This document shows, piece by piece, positions 8,383 through 18,138 of a DNA stretch of 64,000 nucleotides. The position numbers and the translations under genes were made by a program. The notes under the pieces are model-generated. The model did no database searches and was not told where the DNA came from. It worked only from the letters and a program-made list of their open reading frames with translations. How positions within the stretch are numbered: the stretch's first letter is position 1; every line of letters begins with the position of its first letter. The stretch is from Algoriphagus sp. PAP.12 (GTDB lineage: Bacteria; Bacteroidota; Bacteroidia; Cytophagales; Cyclobacteriaceae). Location: the NCBI RefSeq assembly GCF_026652115.1, contig NZ_JAPPSQ010000005.1, positions 124,001-188,000 of the forward strand, in the 5' to 3' direction.

Positions 8383-10305
8383 TTACAGAACCTTGATAGT
8401 AATCCTTCTATTCAAAGCCTGATTGGCCGGTGTGGTATTAGGTACCATTGGTACTGTATCTCCCTTCCCTTCTACCAAAACTCTTCCTGGCAACATCCCA
8501 TTTTCAATTAGATATTTTTGGACACTAGTTGCTCTTTGCAAACTCAAGGTCTGATTATAAGTGGATGCTCCAACATTATCGGTATGTCCAGTCACAAGAA
8601 TATTGACATTTGGATTTTCATTTAAAAATTTCACCAACCTTTTTAAGGAAGTCTTTGATTCGGGCTTCAAGTCATACTTATCAAAATCAAAGAATATATT
8701 TTCAAAAACAAACTCTTCTCCAGAAGCCACGGGTGTCAGCTGGACCTCCAGATCTTTGACATTTTGAATCTTATCACGCTCCACATTAAAAATCTTTGGC
8801 AAGAATCCTTTTTTCTCTACATAAAGACCTGAAATGGATTTCTCGGGATAAAGCATCATAAACTCCCCAGACTTACCATCGGCTTTGAATTCATAAAGAG
8901 TACTATCATTGGTCAGGGAGATTAGGGACAAAGTAGCATCTATTGGTTCGCCAGTTTTAGAATTAAACACCTTTCCGCCTGTTACAGTCAGGTTTTCACC
9001 TAGATAAATTTCCTTTGGAAATTTAAATCGATAAAGTAAAGATTGATCTTGTTCCTTTTCTTTAGAATTCAACTCAGTATAGTAGGCATAATCCTTTTGT
9101 GCCGTAATGAACAATGCCACTTGATCTAATTGATCATTGATTGGTAAACCTAAATTTTCCGGTTCTTGAAATTCACCATCCAAGACACGAGTCAAAAAAA
9201 TGTCCATTCCTCCAAAACCCATATGTCCATTGGAAGCAAAAAAGAGGATTTCATTATTGAAAAACATAAAGGGTGAAATCTCATCCTTAGGAGTATTAAC
9301 GACATCACCTAGATTTTTTGCATCGGACCATGAACCGTCTGCCATTCGGACAGAATAATAAATATCATTCCCTCCAAAACCACCTTTCCTATTCGAGGAA
9401 AAAAATAAAATCCTCCCATCTGCAGACAACGAAGGCTGAGAATCCCAATAACGAGAATTGACTTTCTTTCCCATGTTTTTGGGTCTTTGCCATCTACCAT
9501 TTACTTTATATGCAATGTATAGATCACAACTACCCTCAGAATCCGGCGCATCGCAGGAGGTGTAAATCAGGATATTTCCATCAGCCGTTACTGAACATGT
9601 TCCTTCATTGTATTGAGAATTGATCGTTTCAGCTATACTTTGAGGAAGTGTCCATCCACCTTCAGGTGTCATGAAAGCAGTAAAAATATCTTCTTTGTCA
9701 AAGTTACCCGTACCATCTCTTTTGGTAAAAAGAATCTGCTCCCCATCCGCTGTTAATACTGGAAAATATTGAAGCTGAAAGTTATTCAGAGGATCTTCCA
9801 AAATCTCAATTTCGATAGACATTACATTTCCCAGTTGAGATTTGATAAAATCCATTTGGGCCTTCATCTCCTTATAATACATATGGGTCCGAAATGAATC
9901 TTCTAGCAATGGGTCGACAGCTTCGAATTCCGAATAGGCTTTTTCAAACTCCCCTTTCTTCAAGTAAATATTAGTAAAAACCCAACCTATATCCGCCGAA
10001 TGCTTGGGTTTTGCATTTTTACCAGAAAGTCTGGATCGACCGGACTCTGCTACCCGTTCCGCTTCTTCCAAATCGCCCATAGTGATCAGAAGTTGCGACA
10101 TTTTCACATATGCCTCAATGAAGGAGCCTTCCCGATTGATTGCATCCTGAAATTTCTCGATTGCTTCAGGGTATTTTCTTTGAGAAATCAACTCCTCGCC
10201 TTCCTTATAAAAACGGATAGCCCGACCATCGATGATGGAGAATTCCTGCGAAAATGCATAGGAACACAGAAAAAACAGTAAAAAACTTAAGAAAACAGGG
10301 CGCAT
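8383..10305 (-). CDS. PorE-like envelope protein: TPR, PD40 propeller, CRD and OmpA peptidoglycan-binding domains
   Basis: A 640-residue exported protein with a signal peptide ending YAFSQ. Domain order is TPR helices (about 25-150), PD40/WD40-like propeller repeats (about 175-420, e.g. GRILFFSSNRKGGFGGNDIY), a carboxypeptidase-regulatory-like domain (about 435-520) and a C-terminal OmpA domain (about 530-640, with FDFDKYDLKPES and TGHTDNVG). This is the same order as PorE, the T9SS component that anchors the secretion machine to peptidoglycan. PorE is a lipoprotein, however, and here no standard lipobox is visible (the signal has FFLCSYA). Bacteroidota also encode many paralogues near T9SS substrates, so I call it PorE-like rather than PorE. 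It starts 4 bases after the queE stop, so the two are co-transcribed. Confidence 0.85.
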   Translation of the reverse strand: MRPVFLSFLLFFLCSYAFSQEFSIIDGRAIRFYKEGEELISQRKYPEAIEKFQDAINREGSFIEAYVKMSQLLITMGDLEEAERVAESGRSRLSGKNAKPKHSADIGWVFTNIYLKKGEFEKAYSEFEAVDPLLEDSFRTHMYYKEMKAQMDFIKSQLGNVMSIEIEILEDPLNNFQLQYFPVLTADGEQILFTKRDGTGNFDKEDIFTAFMTPEGGWTLPQSIAETINSQYNEGTCSVTADGNILIYTSCDAPDSEGSCDLYIAYKVNGRWQRPKNMGKKVNSRYWDSQPSLSADGRILFFSSNRKGGFGGNDIYYSVRMADGSWSDAKNLGDVVNTPKDEISPFMFFNNEILFFASNGHMGFGGMDIFLTRVLDGEFQEPENLGLPINDQLDQVALFITAQKDYAYYTELNSKEKEQDQSLLYRFKFPKEIYLGENLTVTGGKVFNSKTGEPIDATLSLISLTNDSTLYEFKADGKSGEFMMLYPEKSISGLYVEKKGFLPKIFNVERDKIQNVKDLEVQLTPVASGEEFVFENIFFDFDKYDLKPESKTSLKRLVKFLNENPNVNILVTGHTDNVGASTYNQTLSLQRATSVQKYLIENGMLPGRVLVEGKGDTVPMVPNTTPANQALNRRITIKVL

Positions 10306-10309
10306 GGAC

Positions 10310-10936
10310 TTAAGGTATGTCCATAAATTTATGAGTTTGTAGGGAAATATTCCAAGTTGGGTGATTTTTAACGTAATCTATAATGATTGGAGTAAACTTT
10401 TCAGCTTTGCTCCATTCTGGTTGAAGCCTCTTTTCACAGCTGGAATTCACCAAAGCTGCGTGCTCCTCAGCAAAGTCAAAATCGCTTTTATGAAAAACAA
10501 CCACTTTCAATTCATTTGCCACCTCATAAATGGAGGAATGAGGTTTTTTGAATTTTTTGGGTGAAAAGCAAACCCAGTCAAAATCACCTGAAAAGGGATG
10601 CGCCCCTGAAGTTTCAATATTGGTAGTAAATCCTTTTTCCTTCAACATCTTAGTCAAAGGTTCCAAATCATACATTAGTGGCTCACCTCCGGTGATAACC
10701 ACTAAGCGACCCGGGTGATTTGAAGCCTCTTCAACAATCTGTTCAATTGATAAAACAGGCCATTTGGCTGCTTCCCAGGATTCTTTGACATCACACCAGA
10801 CACAACCTACATCACAGCCTCCTAGCCGGATAAAATAAGCAGGATGCCCGGTAAATCTCCCTTCTCCCTGAATGGTATAAAAAGCTTCCATGACCGGAAG
10901 CATCAGTCCTTTTGCTACTTGATCTTTGGTATTCAT
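10310..10936 (-). CDS. queE: 7-carboxy-7-deazaguanine synthase (radical SAM)
   Basis: A 208-residue radical SAM enzyme. The [4Fe-4S]-binding cysteines are in CDVGCVWC (CxxxCxxC), preceded by the QueE signature FYTIQGEGRFTG and followed by the SAM-binding VITGGEPLM. It converts 6-carboxytetrahydropterin to 7-carboxy-7-deazaguanine in the queuosine pathway. Other queuosine genes are not in the window. It is first in a two-gene operon with the PorE-like gene. The start ATG at 10934-10936 lies 49 bases from a good promoter -7 element. Confidence 0.93.
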   Translation of the reverse strand: MNTKDQVAKGLMLPVMEAFYTIQGEGRFTGHPAYFIRLGGCDVGCVWCDVKESWEAAKWPVLSIEQIVEEASNHPGRLVVITGGEPLMYDLEPLTKMLKEKGFTTNIETSGAHPFSGDFDWVCFSPKKFKKPHSSIYEVANELKVVVFHKSDFDFAEEHAALVNSSCEKRLQPEWSKAEKFTPIIIDYVKNHPTWNISLQTHKFMDIP

Positions 10937-10985
10937 GAATTTTTGATAAAGCGGGCGATTGAACCGCTGGTGAATTTTGAATTTG

Positions 10986-11017
10986 CAAAGGTAGGAGGAA
11001 AGTTGGAAGGTTGCAAA
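10986..11017 (-). promoter_or_regulatory. Bacteroidota-type promoter of queE
   Basis: Read on the minus strand, a -33 element TTTG (11014-11017) is followed after exactly 20 bases by a perfect -7 element TACCTTTG (10986-10993). This matches the TTTG-N19-21-TAnnTTTG consensus. The -33 element lies inside an intergenic inverted repeat. Confidence 0.75.
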
Positions 11018-11081
11018 GTGGAAAAGAAACTAGGATTCGCAGCTATCCCTTTGAACTTTCGAACATTGCCACTTTACAACC
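11009..11081. repeat. Imperfect intergenic inverted repeat between queE and the acetyltransferase
   Basis: Arms 11009-11021 (GGTTGCAAAGTGG) and 11069-11081 (CCACTTTACAACC) pair at 12 of 13 positions. The right arm supplies the last codons and the stop of the acetyltransferase gene, and the left arm supplies the queE -33 element. The phrase style (GTTGGAAGGTTGCAAAGTGG) is typical of dispersed intergenic repeats in this group; that is inference, since only one copy is in the window. Confidence 0.55.
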
Positions 11082-11523
11082 CTTTCCCCATCACAATCCT
11101 GTAATCCTCCACTCCTCCTTTGGGGATCACTTCCATGATTTTGAATCCTCTTTTTAGACCAAAAGAGATCATTGCTGGGAAACGGTTTCTGGTTTTGAAA
11201 AAGACTGAGGTAAACCCTTTCTCCCTAGCCCAGTTTTCTTGAAAGTCCGCCAATGCGTTTGCTACTCCAAACTTCCGGAATTCCGGTCTTACCCCTCCCA
11301 TCCAAGAATAAAAAGTCTCTGGAGTATCACTTTGATAGCCCACTTTGAATCCGATCAGCTCTCCTTCCTTTTCTGCCACCAGAGCCAAATACAAGCGATG
11401 CTTTAATCGATCACTATAAAAGTCTAGAGAAGCTTTTCCCGGGAACTCCGGTATTTGCTGATGTATCCACAAAAGTTCGTCAAGAGATGCTAATCTGATA
11501 TTGAATAAAAACGAGTCACTCAT
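11074..11523 (-). CDS. GNAT-family N-acetyltransferase
   Basis: A 149-residue protein with the acetyl-CoA-binding GNAT motif A readable as VRPEFRKFGVANAL (RxxGxA). A motif B-like segment follows (VFFKTRNRFPAMISFGLKRGF). Substrate is not evident; the sequence resembles small uncharacterised GNATs. The C-terminal GKGL and stop lie inside an intergenic inverted repeat, so the last residues may have been reshaped by that element. The gene is flanked by a repeat on each side and is probably monocistronic. Confidence 0.82.
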   Translation of the reverse strand: MSDSFLFNIRLASLDELLWIHQQIPEFPGKASLDFYSDRLKHRLYLALVAEKEGELIGFKVGYQSDTPETFYSWMGGVRPEFRKFGVANALADFQENWAREKGFTSVFFKTRNRFPAMISFGLKRGFKIMEVIPKGGVEDYRIVMGKGL

Positions 11524-11524
11524 G

Positions 11525-11644
11525 GGATTTTAGATTTACGAATTTCGATTTACGGCGCTGTATTGAACTCCAACCCTCAACTAAAAAGGCTTTCCTCTTG
11601 TATGTAGTTCTGAGGTCCAAAATGACGTCGTAAATCTAAAATCC
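11525..11644. repeat. Perfect 17-bp inverted repeat flanking an intergenic segment
   Basis: GGATTTTAGATTTACGA at 11525-11541 is repeated in perfect inverted form at 11628-11644. Nearby partial copies of the same words occur (TTTACGAATTTCGATTTACG after the left arm, AATTCGTAAT after the right). The 120-bp element starts one base after the start codon of the acetyltransferase gene and ends 17 bases before the stop of the M20 gene. It looks like a small interspersed palindromic element. Confidence 0.65.
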
Positions 11645-11661
11645 TAATTCGTAATTGATCA

Positions 11662-13251
11662 TCAATCCTTTTTAATCGTAGGATACGTCACTCCCAACTG
11701 TTCCAAGTAAGTATCATACTTGGTTTCGTCGTAGTAGAACTTCTCCATTTCTGGACGGAATTTCTTCATGATTTCAGCATTCAGATAAATCGGTGGCTCA
11801 TCATCTGGGGTAATCATCGGCTTGTATTGCTCTTCTTTGGTTTGAACATTTTTGAAATAATCCCATGACTGTTCTACCAATTCAGGCTTCAGCAAGAAAT
11901 CCAAAATAGTCATGGCCTCAGCTTTGGCTCCGGCAGTCACTCCTTTATGAGCGATAGGTGTTGCCATCGCGATTGCATTCGCCCAATGATGCCCCGGAAG
12001 CCCTGGGATATTGGAAGGGAACCTCAATGTCACAGTAGGTACCACCCAAGAAACATCCCCAATATCATCTGATCCTCCTGAACGAAGCTCTTTAGCAGGT
12101 GGTCTCAAGGTATCCAATTTGGTTGGCAGTCCGTTTTGCTCGGAACCCAATTCTTTTTGAAGTGCTTTTGCTAAAGTTTGATCATTATCATCCCAAGTTG
12201 GTAGGCCTACTTGAAGTATATTCTGATACATCGTCTCAGCAATTACTTTATTGAAATGTCTTGGCCAAGCGGTCCCCATAATTTTGGAAGTCATGGTGGT
12301 TCTAGTCATCAAAGCAGCTCCTTCCGCCACTTCTTTTGCTTGCTCATACATATCCATGATTCCATCGTATTTGATATCTCTGAAATAGTACCAAATGGAT
12401 GCTTGAGAGGGCACTACATTCGGCTGATCTCCTCCATCTGTGATTACTGAATGTGATCTTTTCAAAGGATCTAAATGCTCTCGCTTATAGTTCCATCCTA
12501 CATTCATCAACTCTGTAGCATCCGCCGCACTTCTACCTCTCCAAGGCGCACCTGCCGCATGAGCAGCTTCCCCAGCAAAAGTATATTCTACCGAAATCAA
12601 ACCCGTTCCGGAGGCAGCTCCATAACTTACCCCAAGGTTGTTTCCCACATGAGTAAAAATGCAGATATCGATATCATCAAACATACCGTCACGGGCAAAC
12701 CAAGCTTTAGCAGCCACCAATTCTTCAGCGATTCCCGGCCAAAGAACCAAAGTCCCTCCGATGTTTTCCCTTTCCATGATTTCCTTCACAGCCAAAGCAG
12801 AAGTAATATTTAAAGGAATACCGGCATTATGACCTTCTCCATGCCCCGGAGCCCCTTCGACAATCGGTTTATGGAAAGCAACTCCAGGATATTGCGATGC
12901 TTTTGGAATGTCATCTACATCAGAACCCAAGGCTATCACAGGCCCGTCTCCATTGCTCCAAGTCGCAACCCAAGCGGTAGGAATGCCAGAAAACCCATGT
13001 TTAATCACAAATCCATTCGCTTCCAAAATCCCGGTTAGGTATTTCGAAGATTCAAATTCCTGGAATCCCAATTCTGCAAAACTGAAAATCTTATCGACCA
13101 TTACTTGACTTTGTTTATGATGGTCCTGAACAATCTGAGCTACCTCAGTTTTTAAAGATTCAATCTGCTTTTCGGAATACTTTTTTTGACCATAACTGGC
13201 CCCACTTATCCCTACCAATAGGGCCAGTCCTAATAGTTTAATTTTTTTCAT
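11662..13251 (-). CDS. Exported M20-family amidohydrolase, AbgB-like
   Basis: A 529-residue protein with a signal peptide (ending ASYGQ), placing it in the periplasm. It has the M20/AbgB pattern: ALGSDVDDIPKAS, a His-Gly block GAPGHGEGHNAGI, catalytic Glu-Glu in GIAEELVAA and THVG with a dimerisation domain (about 220-350) containing GEAAHAAGAPWRGRSA. AbgB-type enzymes cleave p-aminobenzoyl-glutamate or similar N-acyl amino acids, using two metal ions. The exact substrate is not readable. It stands alone, divergent from leuS. Confidence 0.88.
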   Translation of the reverse strand: MKKIKLLGLALLVGISGASYGQKKYSEKQIESLKTEVAQIVQDHHKQSQVMVDKIFSFAELGFQEFESSKYLTGILEANGFVIKHGFSGIPTAWVATWSNGDGPVIALGSDVDDIPKASQYPGVAFHKPIVEGAPGHGEGHNAGIPLNITSALAVKEIMERENIGGTLVLWPGIAEELVAAKAWFARDGMFDDIDICIFTHVGNNLGVSYGAASGTGLISVEYTFAGEAAHAAGAPWRGRSAADATELMNVGWNYKREHLDPLKRSHSVITDGGDQPNVVPSQASIWYYFRDIKYDGIMDMYEQAKEVAEGAALMTRTTMTSKIMGTAWPRHFNKVIAETMYQNILQVGLPTWDDNDQTLAKALQKELGSEQNGLPTKLDTLRPPAKELRSGGSDDIGDVSWVVPTVTLRFPSNIPGLPGHHWANAIAMATPIAHKGVTAGAKAEAMTILDFLLKPELVEQSWDYFKNVQTKEEQYKPMITPDDEPPIYLNAEIMKKFRPEMEKFYYDETKYDTYLEQLGVTYPTIKKD

Positions 13252-13350
13252 AAGAGTTGGTGGTTGAATAGGTGGAATTTAACAAAAACCTGAATAGAAA
13301 GGATATAAAATTGACCAATGGAAAATTCTCAATTCAAGAGGAATTGAAAA

Positions 13351-13386
13351 TTTGCTTACCAAACCCGCTCGTTTTTTCTATTTTTG
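13351..13386 (+). promoter_or_regulatory. Probable leuS promoter
   Basis: A -7 element TATTTTTG (13379-13386) is a perfect TAnnTTTG. A TTTG (13351-13354) lies 24 bases upstream, slightly long for the consensus. The leader to the leuS ATG would be about 30 bases. Confidence 0.55.
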
Positions 13387-13422
13387 CAGGCGTTTAGCTA
13401 AAATTTCAAGAAAACAATAATC

Positions 13423-16197
13423 ATGGCGGAGTACAACTTCAGGGAGATCGAGCAGAAGTGGCAAAAATTCTGGAAAGAGAAAGGAACTTTTCACGCAAAA
13501 GTGGACCCAAATCGTCCCAAATTTTATTCTTTGGACATGTTCCCATATCCTTCTGGAGCTGGACTACACGTAGGCCACCCGCTTGGATACATCGCCTCTG
13601 ATATTATTTCCCGTTATAAAATGTTGCAGGGATTCAATGTCCTTCATCCGATGGGCTATGATTCTTTTGGACTTCCTGCAGAGCAATACGCCATTCAAAC
13701 CGGCCAACATCCAGCAATAACTACCGAGCAAAACATTGCCAGGTATACCGAACAGCTAAAAAATATCGGTTTTGCTTTCGATTGGGAAAGAGAAGTGAGA
13801 ACATCCGACCCTGCCTATTATAAATGGACTCAGTGGATCTTCATGCAGCTTTTCAACAGCTATTATGATCAGGATGCTGACAAGGCTCTTTCTATTGATT
13901 CTTTGGTTTCAAGATTTGAAAAAGAAGGAAACAAAGCTATCAAAGCTGTATGTGATGATGAAACTCCGATTTTCACAGCCGAAGATTGGGCTGCTTTTTC
14001 TGAGAAGGAAAAAGAAGAAATGCTCTTGAAATACCGCTTGACCTATTTAGCTGAAACGACTGTCAACTGGTGTGCTGCTTTGGGAACTGTGCTTTCCAAT
14101 GATGAAGTAAAAGATGGTTTCTCTGAAAGAGGGGGGCACCCGGTAGAAAGAAAGAAAATGATGCAGTGGTCCATGAGAATCACTGCTTATGCAGATCGTT
14201 TGTTGAAAGGATTGGATATCATCGACTGGTCCGAACCTGTCAAAGAAATGCAGCGAAATTGGATTGGTAAATCCATTGGAGCAGAGGTTCTTTTTGATGT
14301 CAAGGGATCTGATAAAAAGATTAAAGTATTTACAACCCGTGTAGACACGATCTATGGGGTGACCTATTTGGCTTTGGCTCCCGAGTCTGACTTGGCGGCT
14401 GAATTGATCACAGAAGATCAAAGAGAAACTGCAGAGGCCTATATTCAGGTGGCTAAAAACCGCTCAGAAAGAGAGCGAATGAGCGATGTGAAGACCATTT
14501 CTGGTGCGTTCACAGGAGCTTACGCCATTAACCCATTCAATGGTGAAGAAATCCAAATTTGGGTTGCTGACTATGTTTTGGCGGGATATGGAACCGGAGC
14601 TGTAATGGCTGTACCGGCTCATGATGAACGTGATTATAACTTTGCGAAGCACTTTGGATTGGAAATCCGCCAGGTGATCGAAGGATCCATGGAGGAGGGT
14701 TCCTTTCCTGGAAAAGGAGGCTTGATCATCAATTCTGGATTTATTTCTGGCCTGTACATGAAGGAAGCCATGGAAAAAGCCATTGAGTTTTTGGAAGAAA
14801 AAGGCATAGGAAAAGGTAAAATCCAATTCCGTATGCGGGATGCGATCTTTACACGTCAGCGTTATTGGGGTGAGCCACTTCCGGTTTATTTCAAAGATGG
14901 ACTTCCTAAATTGGTGGATGTAAAAGACTTGCCTTTGGTATTGCCTGAGGTAGACAAATACCTTCCAACAGAAGATGGAGAACCACCTTTGGGTCGTGCA
15001 AAAGACTGGACTTATAAAACTAAGGACGGAGAATATCCTTTGGAACTTTCCACCATGCCGGGTTGGGCAGGTTCCAGCTGGTATTTCTTCCGCTACATGG
15101 ACCCGAAAAATGAGAATGTTTTTGCAGATAAAGCAATTACTGATTATTGGGGTTCGGTAGACTTATATATTGGTGGATCCGAGCATGCGACTGGGCACTT
15201 GCTGTATTCCAGATTCTGGACCAAGTTTTTACATGATATCGGAGCGGTGAAAATTGACGAACCATTCCAAAAAATGATCAACCAGGGAATGATTCAAGGT
15301 AGATCTAACTTTGTTTATCGTCAAAAAGGAACCAATACCTTCGTTTCTTATGGATTGAAAGACCAATATGACACTGCTGCCATGCATGTAGATGTCAATA
15401 TCGTCTACAATGATCAATTGAACTTGGAGAAATTCAAGGCTTGGAGACCAGATCTGGCTGATGCCGAATTCATCTTAGAAGACGGCAAATACATCTGTGG
15501 AGCAGAAGTAGAAAAGATGTCCAAGTCCAAATACAATGTGGTCAATCCGGATGACATCATCGAGAAATATGGTGCCGACACCTTGAGATTGTATGAAATG
15601 TTCTTGGGACCATTAGAGCAGTTCAAGCCTTGGAATACAAATGGAATCGATGGGGTGTACAAGTTCTTGAGAAAGCTTTGGAACCTTTACCATAATGCTA
15701 AAGGGGAATTTGAAGTTTCTGATGCTAAAGCTTCCAAAGAGGAATTGAAGACCTTGCATAAAACCATTAAGAAGATGGACGATGACATGGCGAATTTCTC
15801 TTTCAACACTTCAGTCTCTAGCTTCATGATCTGTGTGAATGAACTGACTGCTTTGAAATCCAACAAGCGTGAGATTTTGGAACCATTGGCAGTTTTGGTT
15901 TCTCCTTATGCTCCTCATATTTCAGAAGAACTTTGGGCATTGTTGGGTCACTCTGAGTCTGTAACCAAAGCTAAATCCCCAGAATTCAATGCCGATTATT
16001 TGGTAGAAAGCAGTTTCGAATACCCAGTGATGATCAATGGTAAAATGCGCGCTAAATTGACTTTGAGCCTTGATTTGAGCAAGGAAGACATCGAAAAGGC
16101 TGCTTTGGCAGATGAAACTGTTCAGAAATGGGTGGAAGGAAAAACACCTAAGAAAATCATCATTGTTCCAGGTAAAATCGTCAACTTGGTGGTATAA
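13423..16197 (+). CDS. leuS: Leucyl-tRNA synthetase
   Basis: A 924-residue class I aminoacyl-tRNA synthetase. The HIGH motif is HVGH at residues 49-52 (after YPSGAGL), and KMSKSK lies near residue 698. The CP1 editing domain sits between them, with [15 protein letters not shown] typical of LeuRS editing sites. The zinc/connective and anticodon-binding regions follow. It is somewhat longer than E. coli LeuRS (860) because of an extra segment near residues 625-690, common in Bacteroidota. It charges tRNA-Leu in the cytoplasm. Two glycan/methyl-transfer genes follow on the same strand at 49 and 1 bases, so they may be co-transcribed. Confidence 0.98.
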   Translation: MAEYNFREIEQKWQKFWKEKGTFHAKVDPNRPKFYSLDMFPYPSGAGLHVGHPLGYIASDIISRYKMLQGFNVLHPMGYDSFGLPAEQYAIQTGQHPAITTEQNIARYTEQLKNIGFAFDWEREVRTSDPAYYKWTQWIFMQLFNSYYDQDADKALSIDSLVSRFEKEGNKAIKAVCDDETPIFTAEDWAAFSEKEKEEMLLKYRLTYLAETTVNWCAALGTVLSNDEVKDGFSERGGHPVERKKMMQWSMRITAYADRLLKGLDIIDWSEPVKEMQRNWIGKSIGAEVLFDVKGSDKKIKVFTTRVDTIYGVTYLALAPESDLAAELITEDQRETAEAYIQVAKNRSERERMSDVKTISGAFTGAYAINPFNGEEIQIWVADYVLAGYGTGAVMAVPAHDERDYNFAKHFGLEIRQVIEGSMEEGSFPGKGGLIINSGFISGLYMKEAMEKAIEFLEEKGIGKGKIQFRMRDAIFTRQRYWGEPLPVYFKDGLPKLVDVKDLPLVLPEVDKYLPTEDGEPPLGRAKDWTYKTKDGEYPLELSTMPGWAGSSWYFFRYMDPKNENVFADKAITDYWGSVDLYIGGSEHATGHLLYSRFWTKFLHDIGAVKIDEPFQKMINQGMIQGRSNFVYRQKGTNTFVSYGLKDQYDTAAMHVDVNIVYNDQLNLEKFKAWRPDLADAEFILEDGKYICGAEVEKMSKSKYNVVNPDDIIEKYGADTLRLYEMFLGPLEQFKPWNTNGIDGVYKFLRKLWNLYHNAKGEFEVSDAKASKEELKTLHKTIKKMDDDMANFSFNTSVSSFMICVNELTALKSNKREILEPLAVLVSPYAPHISEELWALLGHSESVTKAKSPEFNADYLVESSFEYPVMINGKMRAKLTLSLDLSKEDIEKAALADETVQKWVEGKTPKKIIIVPGKIVNLVV

Positions 16198-16246
16198 ATC
16201 TGAAACAAACAATCATAAAAAGGGGTGACATACTAAGACTTTGACT

Positions 16247-17296
16247 ATGAAAAAAAGGCTTTTGTACGTCACCCCTTCTTTTCAGTCTTTTGTCAAGGCT
16301 GACCTCCAGATTTTGGAGAGGCATTTTCAGGTTAGAGTCAATCACTACCCTTGGAAAAACAAGCAATACGCTCCAGTTTATTTCTTTTTGCAGTTTTTCG
16401 CAATGATCCCATCTGCTATCTGGGCGGATCTTATTGTAGTGAATTTTGGAGGGTATTGGGCTTTTTGGCCGACCTTTTTCGCTAAGCTCTTTGGAAAGAA
16501 ATCCGTTGTCATCGTTCATGGGACTGATTCGGCTGCTATTCCTGAAATCAATTACGGGAGTTTACGAATTCCAATTCTGAGGAAAATTTGCGGCGCGGCA
16601 TATTCCGCAACTGATTTAATACTTCCGGTAAGCAATTCCTTGATAGAGACTGAGTTGACTTTTGATCCAAAAATCACTCACCAACAACAGGGAATCAAGA
16701 CGCTTTACCCTGATTTAAATCCCAAATTCAAGGTGATTTACAATGGTTTGGATGAGGACTTTTGGGAGTACCCAAAGGATATACAAAAGGAAGAAAACAG
16801 CTTTTTGACAGTCATGTCCCCTAGCCAGTTCCCATTGAAGGGAGGAGATATAATCGTGGAATTGGCAAAAGAATTTCCTACGTGTAAATTCTATTTTGCA
16901 GGAATAGGCCTAGAAGATTTGGAAATTGAAATCCCAGAGAATGTCCATTTCCTTGGAAGACTTAGCCCAGAAATACTTCGAGAAACCTACCAAAAAGCCC
17001 AATTCTATTTCCAACTTTCAAGCTTTGAGGGATTTGGATGCGCTTTGGCCGAGGCGATGCTTTGTGGCTGTATCCCGATTGGATCCAATTCCAACCATAT
17101 CCCTCAAATTATTGGTGAAAGTGGTTTTATTTTAAAGAAAAAAGACCTGACCTTAGCAAAAGATTTGATTCAAAAAGCCCTCAAAGTTGAAAACAAAATG
17201 GTTTTAGAAGAGAAGGCCCGAGAACAAATCATTCAGAACTTTGCATTAAAACAAAGGGAAAACGAACTCATTTCCACTTTGAACACACTCCTCTAA
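16247..17296 (+). CDS. GT4-family glycosyltransferase
   Basis: A 349-residue protein starting at ATG 16247; an upstream TTG two codons earlier is less likely. It has a GT-B fold pattern: an N-terminal acceptor domain, then a C-terminal nucleotide-sugar domain with PSQFPLKGGD and the EX7E motif in SSFEGFGCALAEAMLCG (about residues 258-274). GT4 enzymes transfer a sugar from a nucleotide donor onto a cell-surface glycan. The next gene is an FkbM methyltransferase 1 base away, which suggests that the pair modifies one surface polysaccharide or glycoprotein glycan. The sugar is unknown. Confidence 0.85.
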   Translation: MKKRLLYVTPSFQSFVKADLQILERHFQVRVNHYPWKNKQYAPVYFFLQFFAMIPSAIWADLIVVNFGGYWAFWPTFFAKLFGKKSVVIVHGTDSAAIPEINYGSLRIPILRKICGAAYSATDLILPVSNSLIETELTFDPKITHQQQGIKTLYPDLNPKFKVIYNGLDEDFWEYPKDIQKEENSFLTVMSPSQFPLKGGDIIVELAKEFPTCKFYFAGIGLEDLEIEIPENVHFLGRLSPEILRETYQKAQFYFQLSSFEGFGCALAEAMLCGCIPIGSNSNHIPQIIGESGFILKKKDLTLAKDLIQKALKVENKMVLEEKAREQIIQNFALKQRENELISTLNTLL

Positions 17297-17297
17297 A

Positions 17298-18137
17298 ATG
17301 GAAAAACTATTTAGTCAACTTTCTAGAAATCTGTACATTATTCCCGGAGGATACTTTGTTTCCAAGTTTTTAAGAGGCCTGTTTTCAAGTGATTCTCAAA
17401 GTCCTGATTGGAGGAAATTTTCCTTTCGCGGTATATCCATGAAAGTAGATCTTTCCAAACATATGGGAAAAGCAATCTATTGGAGAGGTGCTCATGATTG
17501 GTCGCCTATTTTCACTTTGGAAAGTCAATTAAAAAAAGGGGACACTTTTATCGATGTAGGAGCGAATCAAGGAGAGTACACCCTTTGGGCAGCGAGAAAA
17601 GTAGGAACAGGAGGAAAAGTTTATTCCTTTGAACCCATGGCAGGTCTTTTTTCTCAATTGGAAGAAAACATCAAGCTTAACCCGAAATTCAAATCAGTTT
17701 TTAATCCTATTCAATTGGGTTTGAGTAACGAAGCTGGAGAACTGGAACTTTTTACCCAACCTGGTCAAAATGAAGGAACTAACACTATTTTCAGCTCCGA
17801 TCAATTCAATATCTCTTTGGGAAAAATTCAGTTAGACACCTTGGACAATCAAGTTGAAAAACTGGGAATCGACCGAATTGATGTGATGAAAGTAGATGTG
17901 GAAGGAGCCGAACTTCAGGTGTTACAAGGAGGAGAAAAATCTATTGAGAAATTCCGTCCCAAACTTCTCTTAGAAATCAATCGGGAAGCCTGCAAATCAG
18001 GTGGATATAAAGCAGAAGACATTTTGGACCTTCTCAAAAAATACAATTACAAATTCTTTCAATTGGGATTGAGAGGAAAGCTCACCCCTATCCAAAAGCT
18101 GCCCGAATTTTGTAATATTTTGGCTTTGCCTGGATGA
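17298..18137 (+). CDS. FkbM-family SAM-dependent methyltransferase
   Basis: A 279-residue protein with the SAM-binding motif FIDVGANQGEYT, an acidic post-motif (YSFEPM) and the FkbM signature MKVDVEGAEL, then LLEINREACKSGGY. FkbM enzymes O-methylate natural products or sugars of surface glycans. It begins 1 base after the glycosyltransferase stop, so they act together in all likelihood. It converges with the T9SS protein gene, leaving one base between the two stops. Confidence 0.88.
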   Translation: MEKLFSQLSRNLYIIPGGYFVSKFLRGLFSSDSQSPDWRKFSFRGISMKVDLSKHMGKAIYWRGAHDWSPIFTLESQLKKGDTFIDVGANQGEYTLWAARKVGTGGKVYSFEPMAGLFSQLEENIKLNPKFKSVFNPIQLGLSNEAGELELFTQPGQNEGTNTIFSSDQFNISLGKIQLDTLDNQVEKLGIDRIDVMKVDVEGAELQVLQGGEKSIEKFRPKLLLEINREACKSGGYKAEDILDLLKKYNYKFFQLGLRGKLTPIQKLPEFCNILALPG

Positions 18138-18138
18138 G

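Noticed and set aside
12475-12813. 112-residue plus-strand frame, and similar plus frames at 12211-13108
   Set aside because: All lie antisense within the M20 amidohydrolase and have random-looking composition.
16181-16519. 112-residue minus-strand frame over the leuS-glycosyltransferase junction
   Set aside because: It overlaps two supported genes and shows no motif or start context.
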